From NCBI GenBank assembly GCA_021731145.1, contig JAKFXX010000027.1:1-64000 (forward strand): DNA of 64,000 nt, read 5' to 3'. This DNA comes from Gammaproteobacteria bacterium. Its GTDB lineage: Bacteria > Pseudomonadota > Gammaproteobacteria > Ga0077554 > Ga007554. The notes under the pieces are model-generated. The model worked only from the letters and a program-made list of their open reading frames with translations, was not told the origin of the DNA and did no database searches. A program made the position numbers and the translations under genes. Position 1 is the first letter of the stretch; each line of letters begins with the position of its first letter. Positions 34,305 through 42,982 of the stretch are shown in pieces.

Positions 34305-34889
34305 ATGCAAAAACTGACACGCGCTGATTTATACAGTCTCGAAAAATACGCCGAAGTGCGCCCTGAATTCCGTGGTCGGGTGATGGCGCACAAGAAAAAC
34401 CGCCAAGTACTCATCGGGCCGCATGCCATGCTGCATTTTGAGGATCGTTTGACTATCCAATATCAGATTCAGGAGATGCTGCGTGCTGAGCGTATTTTTG
34501 AGGCCGAAGGCATTGAAGAGGAATTGGCGACGTATAATCCACTGATTCCCGATGGCGAAAATTGGAAGGCCACCTTCATGATTGAATATACTAATGCCGA
34601 TGAACGCCAGAAGGCACTCGCCGGTATGATCGGCATAGAAGACCGGGTGTGGGTGCAGGTTGAAAGCTTCGAACGTGTCTGGGCGATAGCCGATGAGGAT
34701 CTGGGGCGTGAGAATGAGCAAAAAACCTCTGCGGTGCACTTTCTCCGGTTTGAATTAACCCCGGAGATGATAGCGGCAGCCAAGGCGAATGCGGTCATCG
34801 CGATGGGAATAGGCCATGCGGCATATGCCTACCATGTAGACTCGGTTCCTGACGCAGTGCGTGCTTCGCTGGTTGCGGATTTTGATTGA
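34305..34889 (+). CDS. DUF3501 family protein
   Basis: A 194-residue soluble protein beginning MQKLTRADLYSLEKYAEVRP, with GPHAMLHFEDRLTIQYQIQEMLRAERI and VHFLRFELTPEMIAAAK. This matches DUF3501, a family of unknown function repeatedly found next to rubrerythrin and CCG-type Fe-S proteins. No cofactor motif or signal peptide is visible. Chosen start: ATG at 34305; the open frame extends a little further upstream. Confidence 0.85.
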   Translation: MQKLTRADLYSLEKYAEVRPEFRGRVMAHKKNRQVLIGPHAMLHFEDRLTIQYQIQEMLRAERIFEAEGIEEELATYNPLIPDGENWKATFMIEYTNADERQKALAGMIGIEDRVWVQVESFERVWAIADEDLGRENEQKTSAVHFLRFELTPEMIAAAKANAVIAMGIGHAAYAYHVDSVPDAVRASLVADFD

Positions 34890-34913
34890 CAATTTTTTCT
34901 GAAAAAACACACA

Positions 34914-35750
34914 GTGAATTATCGCCATAGTTATCACGCCGGCAATTTTGCCGATGTCTTCAAACACACGGTTCTGTCCTTGTTGCTGCAAACATTGCAC
35001 GCCAAAGAAAAGCCATTTTGCTATCTCGACACGCATGCAGGTGCTGGCTTGTATGATCTGCATGCCACTCACGCGCAAAAGACGGGGGAATATCAGCAGG
35101 GGATCGGGCATTTCTGGGGAACACCGGATGTGCCGCAGGAAATGGCGGGATATCTCGCCGCCGTGCATGCCGCCAATGAAGACGGCGCCTTGCGCTATTA
35201 TCCGGGCTCACCACGGATCGCGCGGCACTTCCTGCGTCCGCAGGACCGTATGGTACTCATGGAGCTGCACCCCGAAGAAGCTCATGCCCTAAAACAGGAA
35301 TTCCGTGGTGATGCGCAAGTTCATGTGCATGAAATGGACGGGTTTCTCGGGCTGAAGGGCTTTCTGCCCCCTCCAGAAAGACGCGGCATGGTGCTGATCG
35401 ATCCGCCGTTTGAGAGAGCCGATGATTTTGAGCAGTTGGTGGAAGGGCTGAAAACCGCGCACCAGCGCTGGAGCACGGGTATATATGCGTTGTGGTATCC
35501 GCTAAAGGATAGGCAGGCCGTGCAGCGTTTTCATCAACATCTCGTTGCCAGCGGACTGCGAAAACTGTTGCTGGCCGAAATCCAGCTTCATGCCGAACCC
35601 CTGCCTGGGCAATTGTTTGGGTGCGGCATGATCATCATGAATCCACCGTGGCGTCTCGACGGAACCTTGCAAAACCTGTTACCCAAGCTGATGACCGGGT
35701 TGCACGCAGCAAAGGGGCGGGCGAGGGTGGAGTGGCTGGTGCCGGAATAA
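34914..35750 (+). CDS. rlmJ: 23S rRNA (adenine2030-N6)-methyltransferase
   Basis: A 278-residue enzyme that methylates A2030 of 23S rRNA. NYRHSYHAGNFADVFKH at the start and the catalytic motif IDPPFERADD are characteristic. The start codon is GTG; the next ATG would remove the conserved N-terminus. It begins 24 bases after the DUF3501 gene and may be read through from it. Confidence 0.93.
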   Translation: MNYRHSYHAGNFADVFKHTVLSLLLQTLHAKEKPFCYLDTHAGAGLYDLHATHAQKTGEYQQGIGHFWGTPDVPQEMAGYLAAVHAANEDGALRYYPGSPRIARHFLRPQDRMVLMELHPEEAHALKQEFRGDAQVHVHEMDGFLGLKGFLPPPERRGMVLIDPPFERADDFEQLVEGLKTAHQRWSTGIYALWYPLKDRQAVQRFHQHLVASGLRKLLLAEIQLHAEPLPGQLFGCGMIIMNPPWRLDGTLQNLLPKLMTGLHAAKGRARVEWLVPE

Positions 35751-35886
35751 ATTCGTAAGTATTTCCCCTCATCTTCCAGCACGGCGGTTTTTCGATTTCG
35801 CAGAGACCCGCCGACAGGTTATAATGCCCTGCTTTGCGCCCGTGAAGAGCAATGCCTTTTTTCCATATAACCGAAAGAAATCATCC

Positions 35887-38682
35887 ATGAGTGACAAAGA
35901 ACTGCGGGAACGCGTCAGGCTGTTTGGCAATCTGTTGGGCAATATTCTTAATGCCCAAGCCGGAGAGCGGGTGTTTGTCGCTGTGGAAACCTTGCGCAAA
36001 GGTTATCTTACCCTGCACGGCAAGGAAAATGTCCGCAAAAGACAGCAGCTTGCCGAGTTTATCAGCGAGCTGGACCCGGAAACGCTGACGCATGTGGTAC
36101 GCGCCTTTAGCACCTATTTCAGCCTGGTGAATATCGCCGAGGAGGCTTATCAGCATCGTCAGCGCCGTCTTCAGGTGCGCGCGGGTGGGCCGCTGTGGAC
36201 CGGGTCGTTTGATGCAACGCTGCGCGAGTTTCACGACCAGGACATCACTGCGCAGCAGTTGCAGGCGGTGCTGGAGCGGCTTGCCTATATCCCCGTGATT
36301 ACCGCGCATCCCACTGAATCGAAGCGCCGCACCATCATGGAGGCGTTGCGGCGCATTTTCGTTACCAGTGAGCGTCTGGATGACCCGCGCGTGGGCCCCA
36401 ACGAACGCGATGAAATCATTGAGTTGCTGGAGGGCCAGATCCAGATCCTGTGGAAGACCGATGAGGTGCGCATCCATCGGCCTACGGTGCCTGACGAAAT
36501 CAAAAACGGCATTTACTATTTTCAGGAATGCCTGTTCCAGGCCGTGCCGATTACTTACCGTTACCTGGAAAAGGCCATCAAAAAGACCTATGGCGCCGAT
36601 CCATCCAATGGCAGGGCGATTGCCGCGCCGAGCTTGCTGCGCTTTGGGTCGTGGATCGGCGGTGACCGGGACGGAAATCCCAACGTCACCCCGGAGACCA
36701 CGGTGCTTGCGCTACGCCTTCAGGCGCGGGCCGTTCTGCTGGAATACATTAGCCGGGTGACACAGCTTAGCTATGTCCTGACGCACTCTGTGCTGTTGTG
36801 TCAGCCGTCCCTGGCGTTTCTGGCCAGCCTGAAGCGGGATGATCACTTCCTGGACAAGGCCTTGCGCGATGCGCCTACCCGGTTCGCCAATGAGCCCTAC
36901 CGGCGCAAACTGTACGTGATGCGTTATCGTCTGGAGGCCAACCTCCTGCTGGTCAAAAAGCGTATCGAAAATAAAGAGGTGAATGATCCGGGAATGGGTT
37001 ACGACTCCGAGGAGGAATTACTCACTGATCTTTATTTGATGCACGATTCTTTGGTCAGCCACGGTGATGCCAGTGTCGCCGAAGGCGATCTTAAAGACCT
37101 GATACGCCTGGTCGAGACCTTCGGCTTTTTTCTGATGCATCTGGATGTGCGCCAGGAATCATCGCGCCATACTGCGGCTGTTGCGGAGTTGCTGGCTCAG
37201 CAACCGGAGGCCGTTAATTATTTTGGGTTGTCCGAAGTGGAGCGCATGGCGCTGCTGTCTGCGGTTATCGCTGAAGACCGCCCGCTGACGGCCGATGTGG
37301 ATGTGTTGAGTCCCGCCACGCTTGAAACCCTGGAGGTATTTGCGGTAATGGCGCGTATGCGCCATGAAATCAGCCCTAAGGCCTTCGGCAGTTATGTTAT
37401 TTCAATGACCCACGCTGCCAGTCACATTATGGAGGTGATGCTGCTGGCGCGTCAGGCGGGGCTGGCCGGTTGTAATGACGAAGGGTGGTTCTGCAATATT
37501 CATGTCGCGCCGCTGTTTGAAACCATCAATGATCTGGCGCATATCGAGCAGGTGCTGACGGCGCTTTTCGATAATCCAACCTACGCTTCACTGCTCAAGG
37601 TATCGGGCAACAAGCAGGAGGTGATGCTTGGATACTCCGATTCCTGCAAGGACGGCGGGATTTTAACCTCTTCGTGGTACCTCTACGAGGCGCAGAAAAA
37701 AATCACCGCCATCACTACCTCGCGCGATATCGAGTGCCGCCTCTTCCACGGGCGCGGCGGCACAGTGGGGCGTGGTGGTGGCCCTACGCACGAGTCCATT
37801 CTTTCCCAGCCTGCGGGTACGGTGTTTGGCCAGATCAAATTCACCGAACAGGGCGAGATGATCTCGTACAAGTACAGCAACACGGAAACGGCGGTCTATG
37901 AGCTTTCCATGGGCATCACCGGCCTGCTCAAGGCCAGTCGCGGGTTGATCCAGACGCCTGCCCCAGAGCAGCGTGAGCATCTTGATACCATGGCTCAGTT
38001 GTCGCAGGCCGGAGAGGCGGCTTATCGAAACTTGACGGACCATACCGCAGGTTTTCTCGACTATTTCTATGAGGCTACACCCGTCAGCGAGATCGGCTTG
38101 CTCAACATCGGCTCCCGCCCGTCACACCGTAACAAGGCGGATCGCTCGAAGAATTCAGTGCGCGCGATTGCCTGGGTGTTTGGCTGGGGCCAGTCGCGCC
38201 ACACATTGCCGGCATGGTTCGGCATCGGCACTGCGCTAGCGAGCTGGCGGAAAAATACACCGGAGCGCTTTTCCCAGCTCCAGGCCATGTACAAGGAATG
38301 GCCGTTTTTCCGCGCCATGTTGAGTAATACCCAAATGGCACTGTTCAAGGCGGATATGTCGATCGCACAGGAATATGCGGAGCTGTGCAATGATGCGGAT
38401 GCGCGGCAGTGTGTCTATGATCTGATCCTTGGTGAGTATGAACAGACGGTTAGCCAGATTCTGGATGTGGCCGGGATAGAATCTCTGGTCGAGGAAAATC
38501 CGCTGCTGGCACTCTCCATGCGCCGCCGCAATCCTTACCTGGATCCGCTTAATCATATCCAGGTGACCCTGCTCAAACGCTACCGCGACACCTCACTCAG
38601 TGATGCGGAACGCGCCGCCTGGCTGGACCCGCTATTGCGATCCATTAACGCGATTGCAGCGGGGATGCGCAATACGGGTTAA
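35887..38682 (+). CDS. ppc: Phosphoenolpyruvate carboxylase
   Basis: A 931-residue anaplerotic enzyme converting PEP and bicarbonate to oxaloacetate. VITAHPTESKRRT holds the catalytic His, GGDRDGNPNVT the PEP-binding Arg, and FHGRGGTVGRGGGPTHE the mobile loop. The usual C-terminal tail (MRNTG, cf. GMRNTG) is present, so the gene is complete. The ATG at 35887 gives the standard N-terminus; the frame is open a further 21 codons upstream. Confidence 0.97.
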   Translation: MSDKELRERVRLFGNLLGNILNAQAGERVFVAVETLRKGYLTLHGKENVRKRQQLAEFISELDPETLTHVVRAFSTYFSLVNIAEEAYQHRQRRLQVRAGGPLWTGSFDATLREFHDQDITAQQLQAVLERLAYIPVITAHPTESKRRTIMEALRRIFVTSERLDDPRVGPNERDEIIELLEGQIQILWKTDEVRIHRPTVPDEIKNGIYYFQECLFQAVPITYRYLEKAIKKTYGADPSNGRAIAAPSLLRFGSWIGGDRDGNPNVTPETTVLALRLQARAVLLEYISRVTQLSYVLTHSVLLCQPSLAFLASLKRDDHFLDKALRDAPTRFANEPYRRKLYVMRYRLEANLLLVKKRIENKEVNDPGMGYDSEEELLTDLYLMHDSLVSHGDASVAEGDLKDLIRLVETFGFFLMHLDVRQESSRHTAAVAELLAQQPEAVNYFGLSEVERMALLSAVIAEDRPLTADVDVLSPATLETLEVFAVMARMRHEISPKAFGSYVISMTHAASHIMEVMLLARQAGLAGCNDEGWFCNIHVAPLFETINDLAHIEQVLTALFDNPTYASLLKVSGNKQEVMLGYSDSCKDGGILTSSWYLYEAQKKITAITTSRDIECRLFHGRGGTVGRGGGPTHESILSQPAGTVFGQIKFTEQGEMISYKYSNTETAVYELSMGITGLLKASRGLIQTPAPEQREHLDTMAQLSQAGEAAYRNLTDHTAGFLDYFYEATPVSEIGLLNIGSRPSHRNKADRSKNSVRAIAWVFGWGQSRHTLPAWFGIGTALASWRKNTPERFSQLQAMYKEWPFFRAMLSNTQMALFKADMSIAQEYAELCNDADARQCVYDLILGEYEQTVSQILDVAGIESLVEENPLLALSMRRRNPYLDPLNHIQVTLLKRYRDTSLSDAERAAWLDPLLRSINAIAAGMRNTG

Positions 38683-38716
38683 GGCGGCAGTACTTCAAAG
38701 CGACAATAGTTATGTC

Positions 38717-38774
38717 GGGTGCGTGCATTGTGCCCTTCACCGTAAGGTGACAATGTCACGGGTAGGACGCACCC
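38717..38774. repeat. REP-like cruciform between ppc and lpxH
   Basis: GGGTGCGT (38717-38724) pairs with ACGCACCC (38767-38774). Inside, CATTGT/ACAATG and TTCACC/GGTGA (loop GTAA) make further stems. It lies in the convergent ppc/lpxH gap and may act as a bidirectional terminator. Its core resembles the extra bases of dispersed-repeat copy 1 (near 1034-1057). Confidence 0.7.
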
Positions 38775-38793
38775 CACGAGATTTAGAATGGAA

Positions 38794-39522
38794 TTAGGGC
38801 TCTACTGTGTATGGCGCCAACCGGCAGCCTGCGGCATCACAGGTTAACGCGCTTCCTTGATGATACCAGTCGCCAAGCACGACGCGCTGCGCGGTTTTGC
38901 CGTCTACCGTAATTTCGTGCGTGGCGGGGCGGTGGGTATGGCCGTGGATCAAGCGGGTCACGCCGTGTTCGCGCAAGGTGTTTTCCACTGTTTGCAGGTT
39001 TACATCCATGATTTCCTGCGCCTTCTGGCTGGATTTCTCGCGGCTTTGGGTGCGGTAATCCATGGCGATGGCGGTGCGTTGTTGCGGGGGTAATGAGAGA
39101 AACTGCTGCTGCCGCGCCGAGTCACGCACTTGGGTGCGGAAATGCTGGTATTCGATGTCATCGGTACACAGCGTATCGCCGTGCATGAGCAGGGTTGATT
39201 CGCCATGCAGATCTATAATGGTGGGGTCGGCGATGATGCGACAGCCGCTGGCCTCCTCAAAACCTTTTGCCATCAAGAAGTCCCGGTTGCCGTGCATTAC
39301 ATAGACAGGGGTGCCGCTGTCCACCAGATGTCGCAGACCTTCGATGACTGCGCGATGTTCGGGCACGGAGGCATCATCGCCTATCCACACCTCGAACAAA
39401 TCGCCGAGAATATACAGCGCATCGGCCTGGACAGCCTCATTGCGCAGAAACTCTAAAAAAAGACGGGTAATCTCGGGCCGCTCTGCGCTCAGGTGCAGGT
39501 CGGAAATAAATAGCGTGTTCAT
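38794..39522 (-). CDS. lpxH: UDP-2,3-diacylglucosamine diphosphatase
   Basis: A 242-residue calcineurin-like phosphoesterase of lipid A synthesis that cleaves UDP-2,3-diacylglucosamine to lipid X and UMP. Metal ligands are in FISDLHLS, GDLFEVWIGDD, HGNRDF, LMHGDTLC and HGHTHRPA. It is encoded convergent to ppc. Gram-negative envelope is implied. Confidence 0.95.
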   Translation of the reverse strand: MNTLFISDLHLSAERPEITRLFLEFLRNEAVQADALYILGDLFEVWIGDDASVPEHRAVIEGLRHLVDSGTPVYVMHGNRDFLMAKGFEEASGCRIIADPTIIDLHGESTLLMHGDTLCTDDIEYQHFRTQVRDSARQQQFLSLPPQQRTAIAMDYRTQSREKSSQKAQEIMDVNLQTVENTLREHGVTRLIHGHTHRPATHEITVDGKTAQRVVLGDWYHQGSALTCDAAGCRLAPYTVEP

Positions 39523-39585
39523 AAAATTGAAGAGGCCTTTTCAGCTATGCAGGGAAGGGTTACCTGCTTTCCCGGGGGGAATAAC

Positions 39586-39611
39586 AGGGGCGGGGTTTCA
39601 AACCCGCCCCT
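39586..39611. terminator. GC-rich hairpin between cyclophilin and lpxH genes
   Basis: AGGGGCGGG (39586-39594) pairs with CCCGCCCCT (39603-39611). No T-run follows on the minus strand. A near-twin (GGGGCGGGTTT/AAACCCGCCCC) occurs after ftsH at 60415-60447, so it may be a repeated element rather than a simple terminator. Confidence 0.5.
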
Positions 39612-39647
39612 TGCGGTCTGGCCAGCAACGGTTGTCCCGTCAGGTGA

Positions 39648-40250
39648 TTATTTTGCTTTAGCCGCACCGATCAGCGAGACCTTTTTGATAACTACGGCAA
39701 CTTTGGGAGCATCGCTAGGGAAGGGGCCACCCGAACCGGTAGAAACGGCGCGAATCTTGTCTACTACATCCATGCCCTCGACCACTTTGCCGAATACCGC
39801 ATAACCCCAGCCGCGCGGGTTGGGCGCGCTGTGATTCAGGAAGTCATTGTCGACGGTGTTAATGAAAAATTGCGCAGTGGCAGAATGGGGGTCGCCGGTG
39901 CGCGCCATGGCAACGGTGCCGCGCATGTTCGAGAGGCCATTGTCGGCTTCATTGTTGATAGGTGCGCGGACTGGTTTTTGCGCATAGTCCGAGGTGAATC
40001 CGCCGCCCTGAATCATGAAGTTGCTGATGACGCGGTGAAAAATGGTGCCGTCGTAAAAGCCATCCTGCACATATTTGACGAAATTCTCCACCGATTTTGG
40101 CGCCTTGGCGCGGTCCAGTTCCAGCACGATATTGCCCAGGCTGGTTTCCATGAGTACGCGGGGATGGGCGTCGGCAACTGGTGCGGCGGTCGTCTGCGCG
40201 CTAACTACCATAAGGGTACCAAGGGTCAGGGATTTCAGCAGGTATTTCAT
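39648..40250 (-). CDS. Periplasmic cyclophilin-type peptidyl-prolyl isomerase
   Basis: A 200-residue PPIase with an N-terminal signal peptide ([20 protein letters not shown]). The cyclophilin core has [35 protein letters not shown] and [14 protein letters not shown], which hold the active-site Arg, Phe and Gln. It is the exported (PpiA-like) form acting on periplasmic protein folding. lpxH follows on the same strand. Confidence 0.93.
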   Translation of the reverse strand: MKYLLKSLTLGTLMVVSAQTTAAPVADAHPRVLMETSLGNIVLELDRAKAPKSVENFVKYVQDGFYDGTIFHRVISNFMIQGGGFTSDYAQKPVRAPINNEADNGLSNMRGTVAMARTGDPHSATAQFFINTVDNDFLNHSAPNPRGWGYAVFGKVVEGMDVVDKIRAVSTGSGGPFPSDAPKVAVVIKKVSLIGAAKAK

Positions 40251-40336
40251 AGCGATGTTGATTCCATTGTTGGTTGTAAACAGTGTGCTGCAAGTGTAAA
40301 TGAGACGCGCGGCAAAACCAAGCCATCAACACAGTG

Positions 40337-41170
40337 TCAACGGTTGTTTCTACGCCCCTTGTTTTTAGTTGCATCTTCATAAAGCGGCATAACAATCGGC
40401 ATCAGTGCTTCCATGTCCTGAATCCGCGACTCAGGGGCAGGGTGGGTACTCAGGAACTGGGGCGGGCCGGCGCCATCTGCCGCCTGCATCTTTTTCCACA
40501 CGCTGATTCCAGCGCGCGGGTTGAAGCCGGCACGGGCAGCCAGCTCAAGGCCGATACGGTCAGCTTCCCGTTCATCTTTTCGTGAATGAGGCAAGGTTAG
40601 CCCGACTGTCGCGGCTTGTTGCAAAACATCGAGCTGCGTGGCATTCATTCCGGTGAAAATGGACAACCCGGCGAATATGGCTTGTTGACCGAGCGCCTGG
40701 GACATCTGTTCACGCGAGTGTTCACGCAGCGCATGGGCGATTTCATGCCCCATTACAACGGCTATCTCATCGTCCGTGAGTTTGAGTTTGTTGATAAGGC
40801 CGCTGTAAAACCCGATTTTCCCGCCGGGCATGCAAAAGGCATTTATCTCATCGCTATTGAACAGGCTGATTTCCCATTTCCAGCTTAGTGCGTCGGAACG
40901 GAACACGGCAGTTTGAGGTATGATGTTGTTGGCTATTGCAACCAGACGGTCATATTGTTTTTTATCGCTGTTGAGTGCGCCACGTGCCGCAAATTGCTGT
41001 TTTAACTGCGCGTATTGGGCGCTTCCGGCACGCTGTGCATCCTCTTCTGAAACGATCATGAACTGTTTGCGGTCAGCGCCCACCGCGCCGGACTGTGTCG
41101 TGCTTTCCGTGGCGCAGCCGGTCATCATGGCGGCGCCCATGCAGGCGATCAGTAAAGTCTTTATGCGCAT
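40337..41170 (-). CDS. M48 family metalloprotease lipoprotein
   Basis: A 277-residue zinc protease. A lipoprotein signal ends at the lipobox MMTGC. The zinc site is HEIAH in VMGHEIAHALREH, with downstream ligand Glu in DEREADRIG. It is probably anchored to the outer membrane facing the periplasm and degrades misfolded envelope proteins, like E. coli LoiP/YcaL. The frame is open 17 codons upstream; MRIKTLLIACMG was chosen because it yields the lipoprotein signal. Confidence 0.88.
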   Translation of the reverse strand: MRIKTLLIACMGAAMMTGCATESTTQSGAVGADRKQFMIVSEEDAQRAGSAQYAQLKQQFAARGALNSDKKQYDRLVAIANNIIPQTAVFRSDALSWKWEISLFNSDEINAFCMPGGKIGFYSGLINKLKLTDDEIAVVMGHEIAHALREHSREQMSQALGQQAIFAGLSIFTGMNATQLDVLQQAATVGLTLPHSRKDEREADRIGLELAARAGFNPRAGISVWKKMQAADGAGPPQFLSTHPAPESRIQDMEALMPIVMPLYEDATKNKGRRNNR

Positions 41171-41323
41171 GGTTTGTTTTGTCGTCACTGTATGAAATTC
41201 CTTCATATCTATATACCGCATAAACTATGATGGTTATGATGAAGCAATAATTATAACTTATAAGCGCTGGACGTTGTCTGCCCAGCCTCAGAGCCGATCC
41301 ACGGCAACATTAAAAGTGACACT

Positions 41324-41881
41324 ATGGCCCTTAAAGCAACTATTTTTAAAGCCGAGCTACAAATCGTCGACATGGATCGTAACTACTACCATGATCATGT
41401 CCTTACCATTGCCCAGCATTCATCGGAAACCGACGAGCGCATGATGGTGCGGTTATTGGCTTTTGTGCAGCACGCTCACGAGGCATTGGTGTTTGGCAAG
41501 GGGCTGAGCGCTGATGATGAGCCCGATCTCTGGCAAAAGGATTTAACCGGCGCCATCGAAACCTGGATAGATGTGGGCTTGCCCGACGAAAAACGGATTC
41601 GCAAAGCCTGTGGCCGTGCCCGGCACGTATTCATTTATAATTACGGCGGCCGCAGCGCCGATATCTGGTGGGATCAAAACAGCGGCAATCTTGAACGGCT
41701 GAAAAATCTCACAGTGATAAACCTGCCAATAGCCGTAAGTCAAGCCCTGGCGAAGCTGGCGCAGCGCAATATGCAGTTGCTATGCACCGTTCAGGACGGA
41801 CAGATTTGGCTGGCCGACAAGGACGACACGGTGCAGGTAGACTTGGTAATGTTAAAAACCCCCGCGCTCCCCTTACGCTGA
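41324..41881 (+). CDS. yaeQ: YaeQ family protein
   Basis: A 185-residue protein starting MALKATIFKAELQIVDMDRNYYHDH, with GLSADDEPDLWQKDLTG and IWLADKDDTVQVDL, the signatures of YaeQ, whose fold is related to PD-(D/E)XK nucleases. Cellular role is not firmly known. It is divergent from the M48 protease and followed by trhO 15 bases later. Confidence 0.92.
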   Translation: MALKATIFKAELQIVDMDRNYYHDHVLTIAQHSSETDERMMVRLLAFVQHAHEALVFGKGLSADDEPDLWQKDLTGAIETWIDVGLPDEKRIRKACGRARHVFIYNYGGRSADIWWDQNSGNLERLKNLTVINLPIAVSQALAKLAQRNMQLLCTVQDGQIWLADKDDTVQVDLVMLKTPALPLR

Positions 41882-41896
41882 TAAACCGAAAAAGCC

Positions 41897-42841
41897 ATGA
41901 CAAATACTATTGTTGCTGCCTTATACAAATTTGCCAAACTGCCTGACTACCGGGACATGCAATCCAGTGTGCTCGATTTTTGCGTTGCGCAAGGGCTAAA
42001 GGGAACCCTTCTGCTTGCCGCGGAAGGCATTAACGGCACCGTCGCGGGCACGCGTGCTGGGATTGATGCCCTGATCTCATTCTTGCGCGCTGATGCGCGG
42101 CTTGCGGACCTGGAACACAAGGAGTCTTATGCCAACGAAATGCCTTTTTACAGGATGAAGGTTCGCCTGAAAAAGGAAATCGTCACGCTGGGTGTGCCGG
42201 GCGTCGATCCAAACGAAAAGGTCGGTATTCGCGTTGCCCCTGAAGATTGGAACGCCCTGATCTCCGATCCTGATGTGGTGCTGATTGATACACGAAATGG
42301 CTATGAATACGATATTGGCACTTTTCGCGGTGCGGTTGATCCCGGCACTGATACATTCCGCGAGTTTCCGGACTACGTCAGCAAAAACCTCGATCCCGCA
42401 AAACATAAAAAAGTCGCAATGTTTTGCACCGGTGGCATTCGCTGTGAAAAAGCCACATCCTTCATGCTGGAGCAGGGCTTTGAAGAGGTCTACCACCTGC
42501 AAGGCGGTATTCTAAAATACCTGGAAAAAATCCCCGCTGAAAAAAGCCTGTGGGAGGGCGAATGTTTCGTGTTTGACCAGCGGGTGGCTGTCGGGCATGG
42601 TCTGGCATTGGGTGAATACGACCAATGCCACGCCTGCCGTTACCCCGTGTCTCCACAAGAAAAAGCCTCGCCAAAATACCAGGAGGGCATATCCTGTCCA
42701 CACTGTTTTGACTCTCTGACGGAAGAAAAGCGCGTCAGCTCAGCGGAGCGGCAAAAACAAGTCGAATTGGCGCTCAAGCGGGGCACGGCACACATCGGGT
42801 CACCGCAGAAAAAGCGAGACGCTAGAGGAATCTCTGAATGA
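41897..42841 (+). CDS. trhO: tRNA uridine-34 hydroxylase, rhodanese-like
   Basis: A 314-residue YceA/TrhO protein that hydroxylates U34 of tRNA on the route to 5-methoxyuridine-type modifications. The rhodanese active loop is [13 protein letters not shown]-terminal zinc-like site is formed by CHACRYPVS and CPHC. The last five codons and the stop fall inside a perfect 13-bp hairpin (42825-42855), so the terminal residues RGISE derive from that element. Confidence 0.92.
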   Translation: MTNTIVAALYKFAKLPDYRDMQSSVLDFCVAQGLKGTLLLAAEGINGTVAGTRAGIDALISFLRADARLADLEHKESYANEMPFYRMKVRLKKEIVTLGVPGVDPNEKVGIRVAPEDWNALISDPDVVLIDTRNGYEYDIGTFRGAVDPGTDTFREFPDYVSKNLDPAKHKKVAMFCTGGIRCEKATSFMLEQGFEEVYHLQGGILKYLEKIPAEKSLWEGECFVFDQRVAVGHGLALGEYDQCHACRYPVSPQEKASPKYQEGISCPHCFDSLTEEKRVSSAERQKQVELALKRGTAHIGSPQKKRDARGISE

Positions 42842-42878
42842 ATCAGAGATTCCTCGGCACAGGGATGTGCCGACATTT
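42825..42878 (+). terminator. Hairpin at the trhO stop codon plus rho-independent terminator
   Basis: GAGGAATCTCTGA (42825-42837) pairs exactly with TCAGAGATTCCTC (42843-42855), with the trhO TGA in the loop. Next, CGGCACA-GGGA-TGTGCCG (42855-42872) is followed by ACATTTTT, a standard intrinsic terminator for the plus strand. Confidence 0.75.
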
Positions 42879-42906
42879 TTCGATCACGACAAGTGATTGA
42901 AAAATG

Positions 42907-42973
42907 AAGAAAAGCAAAAATCACATTTTTTGCTTTTCTTGCTCTGAGAATTCCAGGAAGGAATTATTCAGAG
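42907..42973. terminator. Two further hairpins between trhO and selO
   Basis: AAGAAAAGCAAAAA (42907-42920) pairs with TTTTTGCTTTTCTT (42927-42940), A-rich on one side and T-rich on the other, so it can end transcription from both directions. CTCTGAGAATTCC then pairs with GGAATTATTCAGAG (ending at 42973). Together with the preceding element, four hairpins fill this convergent gap. Confidence 0.65.
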
Positions 42974-42982
42974 CTTCTTATG

